NCBI GenBank assembly: GCA_024362935.1
Contig: JANCRA010000018.1
Location: forward strand, 1,736,001 to 1,800,000
DNA from: Setophaga petechia
Lineage: Eukaryota > Chordata > Aves > Passeriformes > Parulidae
Direction: 5' to 3'
Length of the DNA: 64,000 bases
Positions 1 through 20,200 of the stretch are shown piece by piece. The translations under genes and the position numbers were made by a program. Under the pieces are notes generated by a model. It had not been told where the DNA came from, made no database searches, and saw only the letters and a list, made by a program, of their open reading frames with translations. The first letter of the stretch is position 1, and every line of letters begins with the position of its first letter.

Positions 1-478
<478 letters not shown>

Positions 479-1134
479 TCAGTCCAGATATTAATAATCA
501 TACAGCTACTCAGGTTTAAAACAGGCAATTACACATCTGGCAATTTGTTTCTAGGAGATAACAGTAAAAGATAAGGGAAGAGCTCAGGTCTTGATTCCCA
601 CACACAGCTCATTACTGCCAGGGTGGGGCTGGGAATCACCTTTAAAGTAGATTATGCCATTTAATTAGGGAATAATCCCATTTCAGGAGGTTGATAACCA
701 TTATAATAGGAACCAATGGCTAATTACCAAGCACTTTTATACAGAAATAAGGCAACTGAACAGGCTCAGCACTAAGAGGAGAGGAATTCAGGGGTCCCTT
801 GAGCAATGGGTCCCTTGCCATCTGTCCAGACATCACAGCCACCACCCTGGAAACCTCCCCTGTGCACAGCCAAGGTCAAGCAGGACTTGTAGGAACACCC
901 TGAATCTGGTGTGCCAGCAACAAATCCTGCAATTCACTCGTGGCAGCAAAACCCAGCGTGGACAATCCAGAAACAGTGCAGAAATTTGAGGATTTTGCTT
1001 TTTCTCTTACTGATGTGCATGGTTTCATGGATGAATCACGTTACCCATGTGTAGAGGTAACTCATGGCAAGGGAAGGCTCAGTAATAACTGCCAGAATTT
1101 GTACAGATTTCATTAAAATCATGGAAATGTAGGT

Positions 1135-1209
1135 TCACAGAATGGCTTGGGTTGGAAGGGACCCTAAAGATCATCTTGCTCCAACCCCTCTGCCCTGGGC
1201 AGGGGAGTT
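1135..1209 (-). mobile_element. CR1 LINE 3'-end fragment, minus orientation
   Basis: The segment begins TCACAGAATGGCTTGGGTTGG and continues AAGGGACCCTAAAGATCATC and CCAACCCC. This is the reverse complement of the conserved 3' end of avian CR1 elements, which read GATGATCTTTAAGGTCCCTTCCAACCC on the sense strand. The copy is short, as expected for 5'-truncated CR1 insertions. The family assignment comes from pattern memory without a database search. Confidence 0.8.
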
Positions 1210-1796
1210 TGCAATGCAATTTAATTAGTTGGTAATGCAGGCCCATAAACCACAGATCATTATTTCTGCTGCTTCAGGCATTTTTAGTGAATATGACGCA
1301 AAGAAAACTTATGGTCTAACACAGATATCAATCTGGCATGAATAAAACCATCTCACTAAACAGCATCATATCCTGTTTCTTCATAATGCAGGCTTCTTGT
1401 CTTATGCACCAGCACTCTCCAAAAACTTTGCCCACAGCATTTCTTTTTCAAATAAAGTAATAAATTAGCATAATTTACATGGCAGTATCCTTTTTTTATA
1501 ACAAGAGGCTGTAAAATCAGTAATTTATATTATGGACTAATATTTTCATGGCTAATATTTCTCTAAACTAATTTAGATGCATAACTTTGACTTGTTGGAG
1601 ATATAAGTGCAGAAAGGGCAAAGGGGGGCTGACACACACAGGATGCAGGTGAAATTCACATCATAGTGAGATCAATCTCAGTTCTGCTGGGAAACACCAG
1701 AAGGTCTGGATTTTACCACTGGTCTTTGAAATCTCAGCTCACTGACAGAGTACACCTTTCAAAGCCAACAATGCTCCCACTGATTTCACAAGGCAG

Positions 1797-1922
1797 ACCA
1801 TGGATGGGGATCTGCACAGCCTGGTGGAGTGGAAGGTGTCCCTGCCTGTGGCAGGGGGCTGGGATGAGATGAGCTTGAAGGCCCCTTGCAACCCAAGCTT
1901 TTCTGTGATGATTCTATGACTA
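1797..1922 (+). mobile_element. CR1 LINE 3'-end fragment, plus orientation
   Basis: The segment reads TGGATGGGGATCTGCACAGC, then CCTGGTGGAGTGGAAGGTGT and CCCTGCCTGTGGCAGGGGG, and ends CAACCCAAGC...GATGATTCTATGACT. That order, with the ATTCTATGA tail, is the standard CR1 3' end. It is intronic and antisense to MECOM. Confidence 0.85.
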
Positions 1923-2547
1923 AGGAGCTCACTGGTGAGACTTTGTACACACAAGGATGCTGTGCCTTCATTTCTATAAGCAAAATGCCTGAAGAAATCA
2001 ACACAGTACCCAAATAATGGCAAGAAAGGGCAGAAATCATTCTCAATGTCCTTACTTTTAACATATCTTATGAAAAATGTGTTTCTTTGTTGTACTTGTG
2101 AGAAACTCCTCTTGAATTCAAGAGGAGCTGGCAAAGTGGAGTACAAGGGGTACTGTACTCTCCAGGGGAAGCCAGAGGAAGGAGGCAGAGTTTTGGAAGA
2201 AAATGAACTTCAGGCAAACCAGTGACATCAAATACAGATCAAACAAACAAACATTAAACACTGATGCCAACTCAGAGACTATATTCAACCTCTGCATGAA
2301 AAGCTATGCAGGTTAAATTAATGACTCATGGCAATGACGGCTGCTAATTGCAGCACTGCCAGTCCCATGGCTCACTTGGAGCAGCTGGGATGTGAGGAGG
2401 GATGCAGATATACAGGTCAGCACGTGGCCTGGGCCCCCCATGCCCTGGCAGTGCAATGGCACCTCCAGGGACACTGGGAGGAGGACAGGGTGGCAGACCT
2501 GGCAGCCTGCACCAAAGGATGCTGAAAGGCAGCAGAGAGTCCTTTAC

Positions 2548-3910
2548 CTGTATATGGGATCCATAAAGAACGGGGTGGGCCTGGCGTGCTGCAGAGAGGA
2601 CTCTGAAGCTTTCCTCTGCTCGAGGTCTCCTCCTTTCTTCTCTCCAAAGACGTGGTTTTTCCGAGGCTCAGCCTGCCTTGTGCTGCTGGCTCGGCTTCGG
2701 CTGCCCATGCTGAGATCCAGAGGCTGGTCCTGGCTGGAGGCAGAGGGGGCTGCTGGCTTTGAGGGGATGGGAGTGAGTGGCTTCTCCTCCTTACGTTTTA
2801 TGGTGAGGTCAAAGGGAGACTCAGAGCTTCCCTTTGGGATCTTCTTAATTTCACTGGGTGATTGGGGCTCCACTTTCAGGGGTAACGGTCTCAAGTCTCT
2901 ATCAGGAAATGGATACATTGATTGAGAGAATGCTGGAAAAAACGGGAGGGGAAACATGGAAGGGTAAGGTAAGGCTCCGACTTTTTTGTCTTGCAGCCCC
3001 ACAAGTCCTGTTGAACCAAAGTACTTTTCAGCAATAGAAGCAATAGCCTTTATAGAATCATTCACCGCTCCTGACACCGCAGTCTGCTCCTCTAAGGATG
3101 GTGAGAAAATGGAATGATTGCTGTGGTCTTTCTTATTATTTATTGACGCCAGGCTCTGCAGAGAGCTTACTTTGTCTTTGAACACTTTACCATTTTCTTT
3201 AAATTTCTCTTTCTCACTTTCAATGTCACTTTCCAGATCAGAGCCCGAGGTGGTTTCCAGGTCACTGCCACTGGGGGTACTGACATCGTCAAGGTCAAGG
3301 TCACTACTCTCTGACTGGTCACTGAGTTTCTCATGTGGCCTCTCTTCAGAGGACCCTTCTGGTTGAAGCTCCACTGGCTTATTCTCCCCTACTGATGGTT
3401 GTTTATTTAGTGCCTTCAAAATATCCTGGGTGGCTGGCAGTATCTGAGGATTTGTCATGAGGGGACTTTGGCTTTTGTTTGTCTGATCTGCGCTCGGAAG
3501 TCCTTTAACAGGAGAACTAGTAGGTAGCAAAGGTGGCCTGTGGTACAAGCCTGAAGGAAACAGACCAGGGAAGCTAAAAGAAAATCCAGGAGCTGTTGGA
3601 AAGGTAAGACCAGCAGGATGCCTATTGGCTCCAAAATAGTCAGCAAGGCCCGGATTTGCATGATTCATATTAACCATGGACGTTTTATCCATAGCTGGGG
3701 TTCCAGGAAGAGAAATGCCTTGGCCAAAAAATCCTCCTGCTGCAAAATGGTTCTTGCCCTCACAAAATCTCCTGTGTTTATTTAAGGAAGACGTAGTGCT
3801 GAACATTTGTCCACAGTCCTTGCACTTGATTTGGGTTCTGCAATCAGCATGCATGCGCTTATGACGACAAAGGTTTGAAAACTGAGTATAGGATTTATGG
3901 CAGACCTCAC
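2548..3910 (-). CDS. MECOM: MECOM large central exon: end of zinc finger 6, finger 7, repression domain with CtBP motifs (EVI1 exon 7)
   Basis: This 1363-nt exon has the acceptor TTTACATACAG|GTGAGG and the donor TACAG|GTAAAG. Its first two bases complete the Cys codon begun in the previous exon, giving ...FIC|EVCHKSY. It encodes the remainder of C2H2 finger 6 ([20 protein letters not shown]) and finger 7 ([20 protein letters not shown] followed by FC), a C2HC variant. A long Pro/Ser-rich linker follows, with an acidic Ser-rich stretch ([19 protein letters not shown]). PFDLT at 2802-2816 and PLDLS at 2709-2723 are the paired CtBP-recruitment motifs known in EVI1. The exon ends in FFMDPIYR with the Arg codon split. 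The protein is a sequence-specific nuclear DNA-binding regulator of stem-cell and haematopoietic programmes (family knowledge). No frameshift or internal stop is seen. Confidence 0.98.
2933..2952 (-). promoter_or_regulatory. MECOM: Internal in-frame 3' splice site within the large MECOM exon
   Basis: On the minus strand the exon reads CCCTCCCGTTTTTTCCAG|CATTCTCTC: a long pyrimidine run directly before CAG, at 2933-2950, deep inside coding sequence. Joining the preceding exon (ending ...ATA T) to position 2932 restores phase (T|CA TTC TCT), because exactly 978 nt (326 codons) are skipped. The product would lack the rest of finger 6, finger 7 and the acidic linker but keep both CtBP motifs. A mammalian EVI1 variant lacking 324 residues from this place is established; use of the site here is inferred. 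Confidence 0.75.
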
Positions 3911-12172
<8,262 letters not shown>

Positions 12173-12389
12173 CTCTGTAAGTCTGGGAAGACTTGGTCAC
12201 ACTCTTTGCACTCCTGGATCTCATGCACGTCCTGAAGGTCGTTCTCGTTCTCGAGCTTCTTCTGGAAGTCCTCCTCCACCATGGAGAAGGCGGAGTGAGG
12301 GGTGCTGCAGGGGAACTTCTGGTGGTCCAGCAGCTCAGCCTTGGACTCGAAGAGCTGGTCACAGTCCTCGCAGCGGTACTGGCGCTCCT
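12173..12389 (-). CDS. MECOM: MECOM exon with zinc finger 1 and the start of finger 2 (EVI1 exon 4)
   Basis: This 217-nt exon has the acceptor GTGTGTTGCAG|AG and the donor CAGAG|GTAGGA. The leading AG completes Glu with the G of the previous exon. The peptide begins [20 protein letters not shown] and then has LDHQKFPC, the first finger, which is a C2HC type in this family. An acidic spacer follows ([26 protein letters not shown]), and then [13 protein letters not shown] opens finger 2. It ends two bases into a Ser codon. Compared with mammalian EVI1 as I remember it, the changes are conservative, such as LLDHQ where mammals have LADHQ. Confidence 0.97.
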
Positions 12390-14137
12390 CTGCAACACAC
12401 AGGGGTGGGGACAGGGACACCACCTCAGCTTGCACCCATCCTCAACCACCACACCACCACAAGCTGGATGATGGTGTGGTTAACGGATTGCTCCTCAATA
12501 AAAAAAAAGAGAAGAACCTCAAAAGAAAGAGGGATTCCTAAGAATGCTTTATAATCTTAAAACTGCCTGGGTGACATCCAACAGGAATCCCTAACCCTGG
12601 CTTAGGGCAAAAGTTTAAATACCAAGGACAAGTGTTTAAATACCATCCTAAATGGAATTATACAGGGTGTAACATGGATATCCAGCAGAGGCTGCCAGTC
12701 TCTGCATTTCTCAATGAAACGGACTCACTCAGACACAAACATCAGCATCTAAAATAGCCAAACGAGTGTTTAGAGTTTTTTGAGCCTCATTATTTTCATC
12801 ACAGTCCTTCTGCAGCACCCAGCCCTGTTCAAAGTAATCCAGAGATGCATGAAGTTAAATTCTTTGCTTTAAATTCCAAAAATTTGGTAATAATTTATTG
12901 CTGGAAAGTGTAGAATATCAGCAAAGTGTTATTTTGGAGTGAGTACTGCATTCCCTTAACTAGTAATTCCTACAAGAGAATAGACTAGCTGAAGAAATCC
13001 CCAAAAAAAAGCAAACTTGGAGAAGAGCATCCCACAATGGCTTTTTTATTCTGCTGTATTTTCTAGTGTTGGTCCATACAAGGAGCCAGACACCCTGGTT
13101 TGGTTCCAGATATAAATGCCCTGAGCTCTGAGTCAGAAAGGCACTGGCTGGAATCCCCAGTGAACGTTCTTGGTTGCTACTTGACAGTTGAGCTGATCCA
13201 GAGAAAGTGTCATGGGGCTCTGTTCTTGGCTGTCCACGAGCAACACTTTGGCTCAGTCTGCTTCTAAATTAGCCCTGTGGGACATGATCCTGCATGTGAC
13301 TGCAGAGATCTCCTCTGGTGTCATTTATACAATAGCTACTTGACCATGGGACTAGGCAGGGAGAAGAGAGTGCTGGACAGGGGGACACCTTCAGCAACAA
13401 GTAAACAAAGTTAACACTGGGGGAAAAAACTCAAACACAAAACCAAATGGGAATGAATGCATATCCCCCACTTTTTTCTTAAGAGAACAAGAACGTACAA
13501 GCATTTAAAAGAAAGTGAAGACTTTTATAGTTCCTGCCCTGTGCATTGTCCCTGAATGCCTGAAAATTTGTAAAATGTCTCTCCAGGCATAAACTGCAAC
13601 GTGCTGGGCATTAAGCAGATATCCCAAACCCAGGTCCCACTGTGGCTGATATTCCACTGGTATCACAGCTAAAGGAGATTTTGGAGACTGGGGGACAAAT
13701 CTGAGCTATAACTCGGGAGTTTCAGACAAAGAATCTGTTTGTGGGATGAGTAAAGGACAAGTGTGAGGAGTAAGAATGGCTGAGATGTCCTCACAAGTGA
13801 CAGCAACATTGACAACCTCAGATTTCCTCCTTTCAAAGTCACAGTTGTTTGGTTAAATGACAAAAAAATAACCTATAACCAGGGCCCTGATCCTGCAGGA
13901 GCAGCACAGTCTTGAGATAAGGACAGGGACTGTTGCTCTTCTTTTGCAACCCCACAAAAAAATCAAATTTCAATCAGGAACAAAAGGGCAGAAGATGGAC
14001 AAATGCAACCACAGTCCAGCTCTCCTCTCTGGCTGCAGTGAAGCCATCCCAGATTTCAACAGAAGAAAAAGTCTTCCTAAATTCAGGGTAATTTCAGTGA
14101 TACTTTCTGTCAGATGAAACAGTAAGAAGAGGCTCAC
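12390..14137 (-). other. MECOM: MECOM intron 3
   Basis: The intron runs from the GTGAGC donor at 14132-14137 to the TTGCAG acceptor at 12390-12395. Nothing beyond unique-looking intron sequence could be recognised. Confidence 0.9.
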
Positions 14138-14240
14138 CGTGGATGTCCGGAGCCATTGTTTCATGTGAATAATCTTCACTCTTCATGAACAGTAAGAGCT
14201 CCTCTCCTGGTTCAATATCTGCTACCACTCTGTAGAATAT
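14138..14240 (-). CDS. MECOM: MECOM exon with the end of the PR domain and the EVI1 start codon (EVI1 exon 3)
   Basis: This 103-nt exon has the acceptor TTTTCCCCCAG|ATATTC and the donor CACG|GTGAGC. It encodes IFYRVVADIEPGEELLLF, the C-terminal strand and PGEELLLF core of the PR (SET-related) domain, and then MKSEDYSHETMAPDIH. In the long isoform all 34 codons are translated. In the short EVI1 isoform translation is known to begin at the Met of MKSEDY, here the ATG at 14184-14186. The ATG context is weak: T at -3 and A at +4. With the upstream exon, exactly 63 residues precede this Met, the number known to be added from EVI1 leader sequence in MDS1-EVI1. Confidence 0.96.
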
Positions 14241-17200
14241 CTGGGGGAAAAAAATAGAAAGAAAAAGCAAGGTAAGCACCACAACAGGCAAAGAAGCACC
14301 AACTCCTGCTGCTGAGTGTGGCAGACCTCGTGGCCAGAGCCTACCCACTCATCATGACCATGGCAAGTCTGCTCCTTCCAGCCCCAAAGCTGTTGTGTTT
14401 TGGGTTCCATGAGGATAAAAAGGTCTGCTTTCAACAGCCTCTGCTGCACAATGAGCTGTGTGATGACTGCAGATATCACCAGCAACTTGTCTGCTGAGTT
14501 ATACCAAACCAAAATGCAGAGCAGCCATAAAACACATCCCTGAGTGATCCTGGTAAGGGAAGAACTCCTGTTGCACTGGGAAAAAGTACTAAAGTAACTT
14601 TAATGCTTTTACTCAATTATCTCAGACATCTTTTCCAACCCTGATGTTTCTATAATTCTAAAGCAGACATAAGGAAATGTTGCTGGTTAAGCCATAGGCA
14701 TCCAGCCCCCTGCTCCAACCATCTACACAGTCCAAAAGGCTGTGAGGAGAGAAGTTTGTAAGAACCAGGGCACCTGGCTATTCCTTAGCTCTAAATGGAA
14801 ACCAAGGGAAAAATCAGTCCTGGATGAAGAAACATCATGAGCAGTCAAAGCTGCTGGTGGTGGCCCTGGCTGGTGACACCATGTCCCCTCATACAGGTGA
14901 TGCTGGGCTGTGGGAAGGAGCCCTTTGGGGTGGCAGGAGGCTGTGGGGGAGGGCAAAGGGGACACCCTCCCTTGGGTCCCTGCACCAGAAGAAGCACACG
15001 CCAGCAGCACCAGACTCTGCCGAAAGGAAATTCCCAAAATCCATCTGGCTGCTTTCTGTCTCAGCAGGAAATGTGAAGAGCACTAAAAAGCTCCATGAAG
15101 CAGCTCAAATAAATATTAGTAACTTCCTCGAGCCTTGTTAAACAAAACCACATGACAGCTATGTTTCCTACGCTAAAAAATGATGCCTTTGCTTTTTCTC
15201 AACATTTTTAAAGGGTTTGCTCCCAAACTCTTAACTCTGAACGCTCATTGCAGTGCATGGGGAGAGAGGCAGCAAATCACCTCCGGTGATCAAAGTCACA
15301 CAGGTGAGTTTGTCACAGGTAGGGACAGGTGTCTGGAGGTCCGTGGGTACCTTCCCTGCCGGGTCACATGAGGACTGTCACCCAGGGTGGGGCTCTCCCC
15401 GCCCAGGCACACCGGAGCATCATCACGGCAGCCAGCACATACCCGTGTCCTCCAGGAGGTGGCCGTACAGCCTAATCCTTTGCCTGCACAAGCCATGCCC
15501 ACGAAACGGGCTAAACACCTAAAAATATCGAATTTGGATGTATTTCCTCAGATTTGGAGGGTTTTTCCCCGCAGTTTGTCCCAAAAGCCGCTCTGGAGAA
15601 CAGTGCAGGGAGTGGCAGTGGAGGCTGCTGGGACAGCTCGTCCCACACCCAGGGGCTCACCCCTCACCAGGTGACAGAAGTGCTGGCAAAACACATCAGG
15701 CACAACGCACCAGTGCCACAACCCCCTGCTTGTGGCAAATTTTCCCGATAAAAAACAGGAGAAGGAGTTCATAGGAGTTTATGTGCAGTGTGATCCACCA
15801 TCCCTCCTAATCCACACCATCGTCATTGAACCAACAGCCTGGGCTGCTTGGGTTTCCCATTTCTATCTCTGGTCAAGGGGATTTCAAACTCCACCGAGTG
15901 TTTTGGAGGCCAAGAAAGCCTGGCAGTGTCCTGTGAACATCCCTTCATGCAACCAGGCAAGTATCTGGTACCACAACCCCCTGAAGATCCAACGCTGCTG
16001 TCAGTGCCAAGGGATACAGAGCTTCAGCGTGCTGGGGCTGCACTGAGGCAACACAGCTCATCCCATCAAAGGCCAAAAAACATTTAAATGGAGCCAGCTT
16101 TTACCTCCTGCAAATAAACTCGGCGACAGTGCCACATCCAGTGATTATTTGCTGCAAGCAATGCTCGGTTTTTCCATTTGTTACGATGGATGTGTTGGAA
16201 AGTGGATTTTTAATTCCAGAAGTGTAATGGCCTCTGCACGTCTGAAAGGTAAGCTGCAGTTGGATCTGTGGAAGATAGGCCCAGTTGCTGGCCGGCCTGG
16301 GGTGACAATAATGTGTGGAATAATGATATGTGCACACTGACTGAAGAGATTTCTGGAGACCTCCATCAGCAGGACACAGAAGGAGCAGCACACAGCCAGG
16401 ACACAGCAGGACTTCCACCATCCCAGAGGGACTGTGCCAAAGCTTCTGCTCTGCCCAGGACTTGCTTCTTCTCCCAGGTTTTGTTTCCCAGTCAGGTAAA
16501 CACCGCTGTTCTTCCTGGGCTGGTTTTGCACCCACACCAAGGAGCGAACAAAAACCACAGCGGAGCCTTCTCCCGTATTTTCCCTGTCCCACCAAAGGTT
16601 TCTGCACAGACCTTTTCACCTCTCACCACAGAGGGAGGACACATGGACTGGGGCATAAAGAGGGTCTTGTTCCCAGGCTCTGGGCTGGGGAGCATTGCTG
16701 CTCTTGGGGCAGCCCAGGACGATGCAGCATCTTCCCTGCAGCTGTGGGACACAGCCCGAGCAGGAGCAGGCTCTGCAGCCAGATGTCCTGTCTGCACTGG
16801 TATTTAAAAATTCAAAAATGACCCAGCTAGCTATCAGAAACTGCCCGGCCAGCCTCACTGTCCCCCAGTAGGGAAACAAGATGAGTGTTTCAAAAAACTC
16901 CATTTTTTAAATTGAGTAATGTTTCTTTATTTTGCATCTTAGACCTAACAGTCTCCAAAACAAAGGCTGAGGGACAGATTTGCAGCTCTGACATTTTTAT
17001 ATTATTAGAATACTAACTTTAATTATTATTAAAAATATTTTTTTAAATTTCCATATATACAGAAAAAATTCACCTGCACTAACCCTTTATACACCAATTT
17101 ACATTGCAGTGAGAATCTAAAATAAAACATATTGAAGTTTAAGCCAAAATGATCATGCAGGCAAATTACTTCTGATTTTAAAAGCTGTCCTTCTTACTTC

Positions 17201-20200
17201 ACATGAATAGCTTTTTTTTCCTCACTCTTCCCACCTAAAAACTCCTGGAATTACCCTATCTAGGAAAAAGTGAGAAGCCAGCTGTTGAAATGAACCACAC
17301 TGCCTGAATTTTGAGGCAGCAGCAGATGACCAAAGGCAGGCAGGGAGGGGGGAAATCCTGCAGCCCCCAGATGGGGAAACCTCACAAACTCCCCCCAGCT
17401 CCACAGGTACTCTTGGGCTGCCTGTGCCTTGCAAGAACTGCACCTCTACCACGGGCAGTATTTTTTGTATTAGGAAATGCTATCATGAAATAAGTGGATT
17501 TTTCAATTGCAAAGCTTGAAGATTTCTGGCACACAGTCCTGAGTTTACTATAATTAATGAAAGATTTCAATTTTCTGGCTATCATTTCTCCAGCTGACTG
17601 ATCCTCCTCCTTTAGCCAACATTTTTTGGTTAACCTGCACTGGGGTCTGCTTGAGAACAAGTATAGGAAGAGCTTCTGCACAGGAGAGGAACAACCAGAG
17701 GAGGGGGGAGAAAAAAAATTAAAAAAGCAAAGTCCAGATGCTCATTTCACATGCCCTGGGATCAACGGTGTGTGACTACAGTTTATGTAGGAAGAGCAAA
17801 ATCGGATTCAGGTCTGGAAACACTTTCAAAGTTCAGGGGGTCTGAGGTGGGGAGAAGCTGGGGGAGGCCCGGCTCATCAGTGCTCTGTGCCTGCCCACAC
17901 CCACACTGCAGGTCAGAGATCTGTGCTACCGAGCAGAAATAAAAGCTCCCAAAACTGCAAAGCCATAAAGGGAAAGGGGAGGGGAGGAAAAAAAAAAAAA
18001 GGAACACACACAATTCACTTTTAAATGGATGAATAAGGCCTCATTGTTATGAATCCCAGTTTACTTTTCCTGGTCAGGCACTTGAAATTTTATTTATGCT
18101 TAATAGACTGCATTTGGCATGTGTAAAGATGACAGAAGCGTGAATTATGAACGACCTTCGACCTATTCAGGAAGTTGTAATAATTGAAATAATAGCGCAA
18201 CGCGCTCCCCGCGAGCTCGGCTGGGGCCACGCTCAGCCACTGAGCCCCTGTGCTTTGAAGCACCCCAGCCATCCCCCTGCCCCTGCCAGCCCTGCCTGGA
18301 CCCCCCTCTGCTCCCATCAGCATCCCCCAGAACCAGGAGGGGTTAACTGAAGGTAAGGTTTTGGGGGGAAAAGCAGCAGCTCAGTCATTCAGTGTGAGAG
18401 AAGGCAGGAACTGCCATGCACACATCTGTGGTGCCCCAAAGAGGAGCTGTGTTCTGGTGCATCCAACTAAACCTTTTATTCCTGCCTACAGCTTTGGAGA
18501 ACATTGCACGTGCTCCAGAGCTGCTGGGGAAATTCAGATTTTAGGGCAGGCTAGAGATGCTGCTCCAAGTGGATGCAGTTTGTCCTTTACGTGCTGAACT
18601 CACAGCTCCCACCACAGGGCAGGCACCCAGGGATCCTGTCCTGCCCTGGTGCAAACAGGAGGACCCAGCTTGGGATGGTGGGATGGGACAGAAGACCCCA
18701 AAAGTGGATTGCTCCCTGGTGAGCCCCACCAGCACTCACTGGACCATGTTCCATGGGTTCACCCACCCAAGCAAGGCAGCCTCATCTCCCAGCTCCTTTG
18801 GGGAATGTGCCCCAAGAGGCAGCATGCATGCTGCCAACATCCACCTCCACACTGCTTCAGAGCAAGAGTGGAATTTGCTTGAAAAGTAAAACAAATTAAA
18901 TGTCCAAAACTACTAATGAGCTCCATCCAGGGAGCTTCATCAAAATCAGGAATTACACCCGCCAGATAAATGAGAAGGACAAACAGACACACAACTTCAC
19001 AACAAGCCATAATCAAGAGTTTGAAGGGAAAAAACAAGAAAGAAAAAGGTCCAAATAGAACAGCCTCAATTTTAGCTCCCGTGATGAACAACTTATGCAG
19101 CTGGAGAGCTGTGTGATGAAACCCGAGCCAGCTTCTTTTTGCTATACTCAGGCAAATGATAAATTGAAACAAACTGGAGTTTTTTCAAGGGCCAAGGTAG
19201 AGGAGTCTTGCCTGAGAGCTGTACTGGGCCCAAAGAAAACTTCAGCAAAAATCCAGAGGCGAAAGTCAGTAAGTCTCTGCATGCAAGGGGCTGCGGGGGC
19301 ACAAGTGGGAGCCCAGTGGGGAGAAAGGACCCTCCCAGAACCCTCCCCTTCCCCCTGCAGACAGGGCAGGGGAGCACCACAGTGCCTCAGCACCAGGGCT
19401 GTGAATTCTTTCCTTCTTCATTTCTACAATGCCCCAAAATCTCTGTGCAGGATGGACTGGAGGAAGGATGCTCCAGGAATCCCCATTTTTCCACCTTCCT
19501 GGTCCCCAAAACAAGAAGGGAACTGCAGGATACCTCTCTGCAGGGCACCCTTTTTTGGCATCTTGGGGAGCTGCAGCCCACCTCCCTCCTCAGTGCCACT
19601 CGGGTCTTCTTCCACGGTCAGTGAATTTTAGCTTCTGTGAAAGCCTTGGTTCCTCCAAGCTGCTCTGGTCCTGCAGAACCTCTTCCTTAGGCATCACTAT
19701 CCACTGACACCAGACCCCAACTTCTGTCACCCAGCTGTTCTCCTGAGCTGATCTAATCAATCTGTTGCCCTCTAACACCCACGAACCTGCATTATGAACC
19801 ACACCAATATCAAGCAAGATGCAGTCTTGCCCTGGCTCTGTGGTCGCCCATAATTCTCTACCTTTTAATGAGCAGATGAGTAGGATTTGACAGCCCTGAA
19901 AGTCCCTTATCACTTTTATGAAACATGGATCAGCAAGAAAAACCTCATCACTCTGCAGAAACGGCAACAACAAGTTGCTAGGTTTGGTTCTAAACAGTTT
20001 ACTTTAGGTCACATCAGGACAGTCCAATGCTGAGAGCAGTAACACCACCAGTGCATCAAATTCCAGATAACACAGGCAGTCATAAAGCCCAGGAAGGAAT
20101 TTCACCCACAGCCTCAGCTCTAACTGCAGCAAGTGGAAAATCACCACTGAGCAGCTCTTCACCATCTCCAAGCTAAAACATCCCTGCTCCACTGGAGACA

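Noticed and set aside
16101..16619. 172- and 179-codon overlapping frames in intron 2 (16.1-16.8 kb)
   Set aside because: Overlapping frames on both strands in a GC-richer patch, with no family similarity and no start or splice support.
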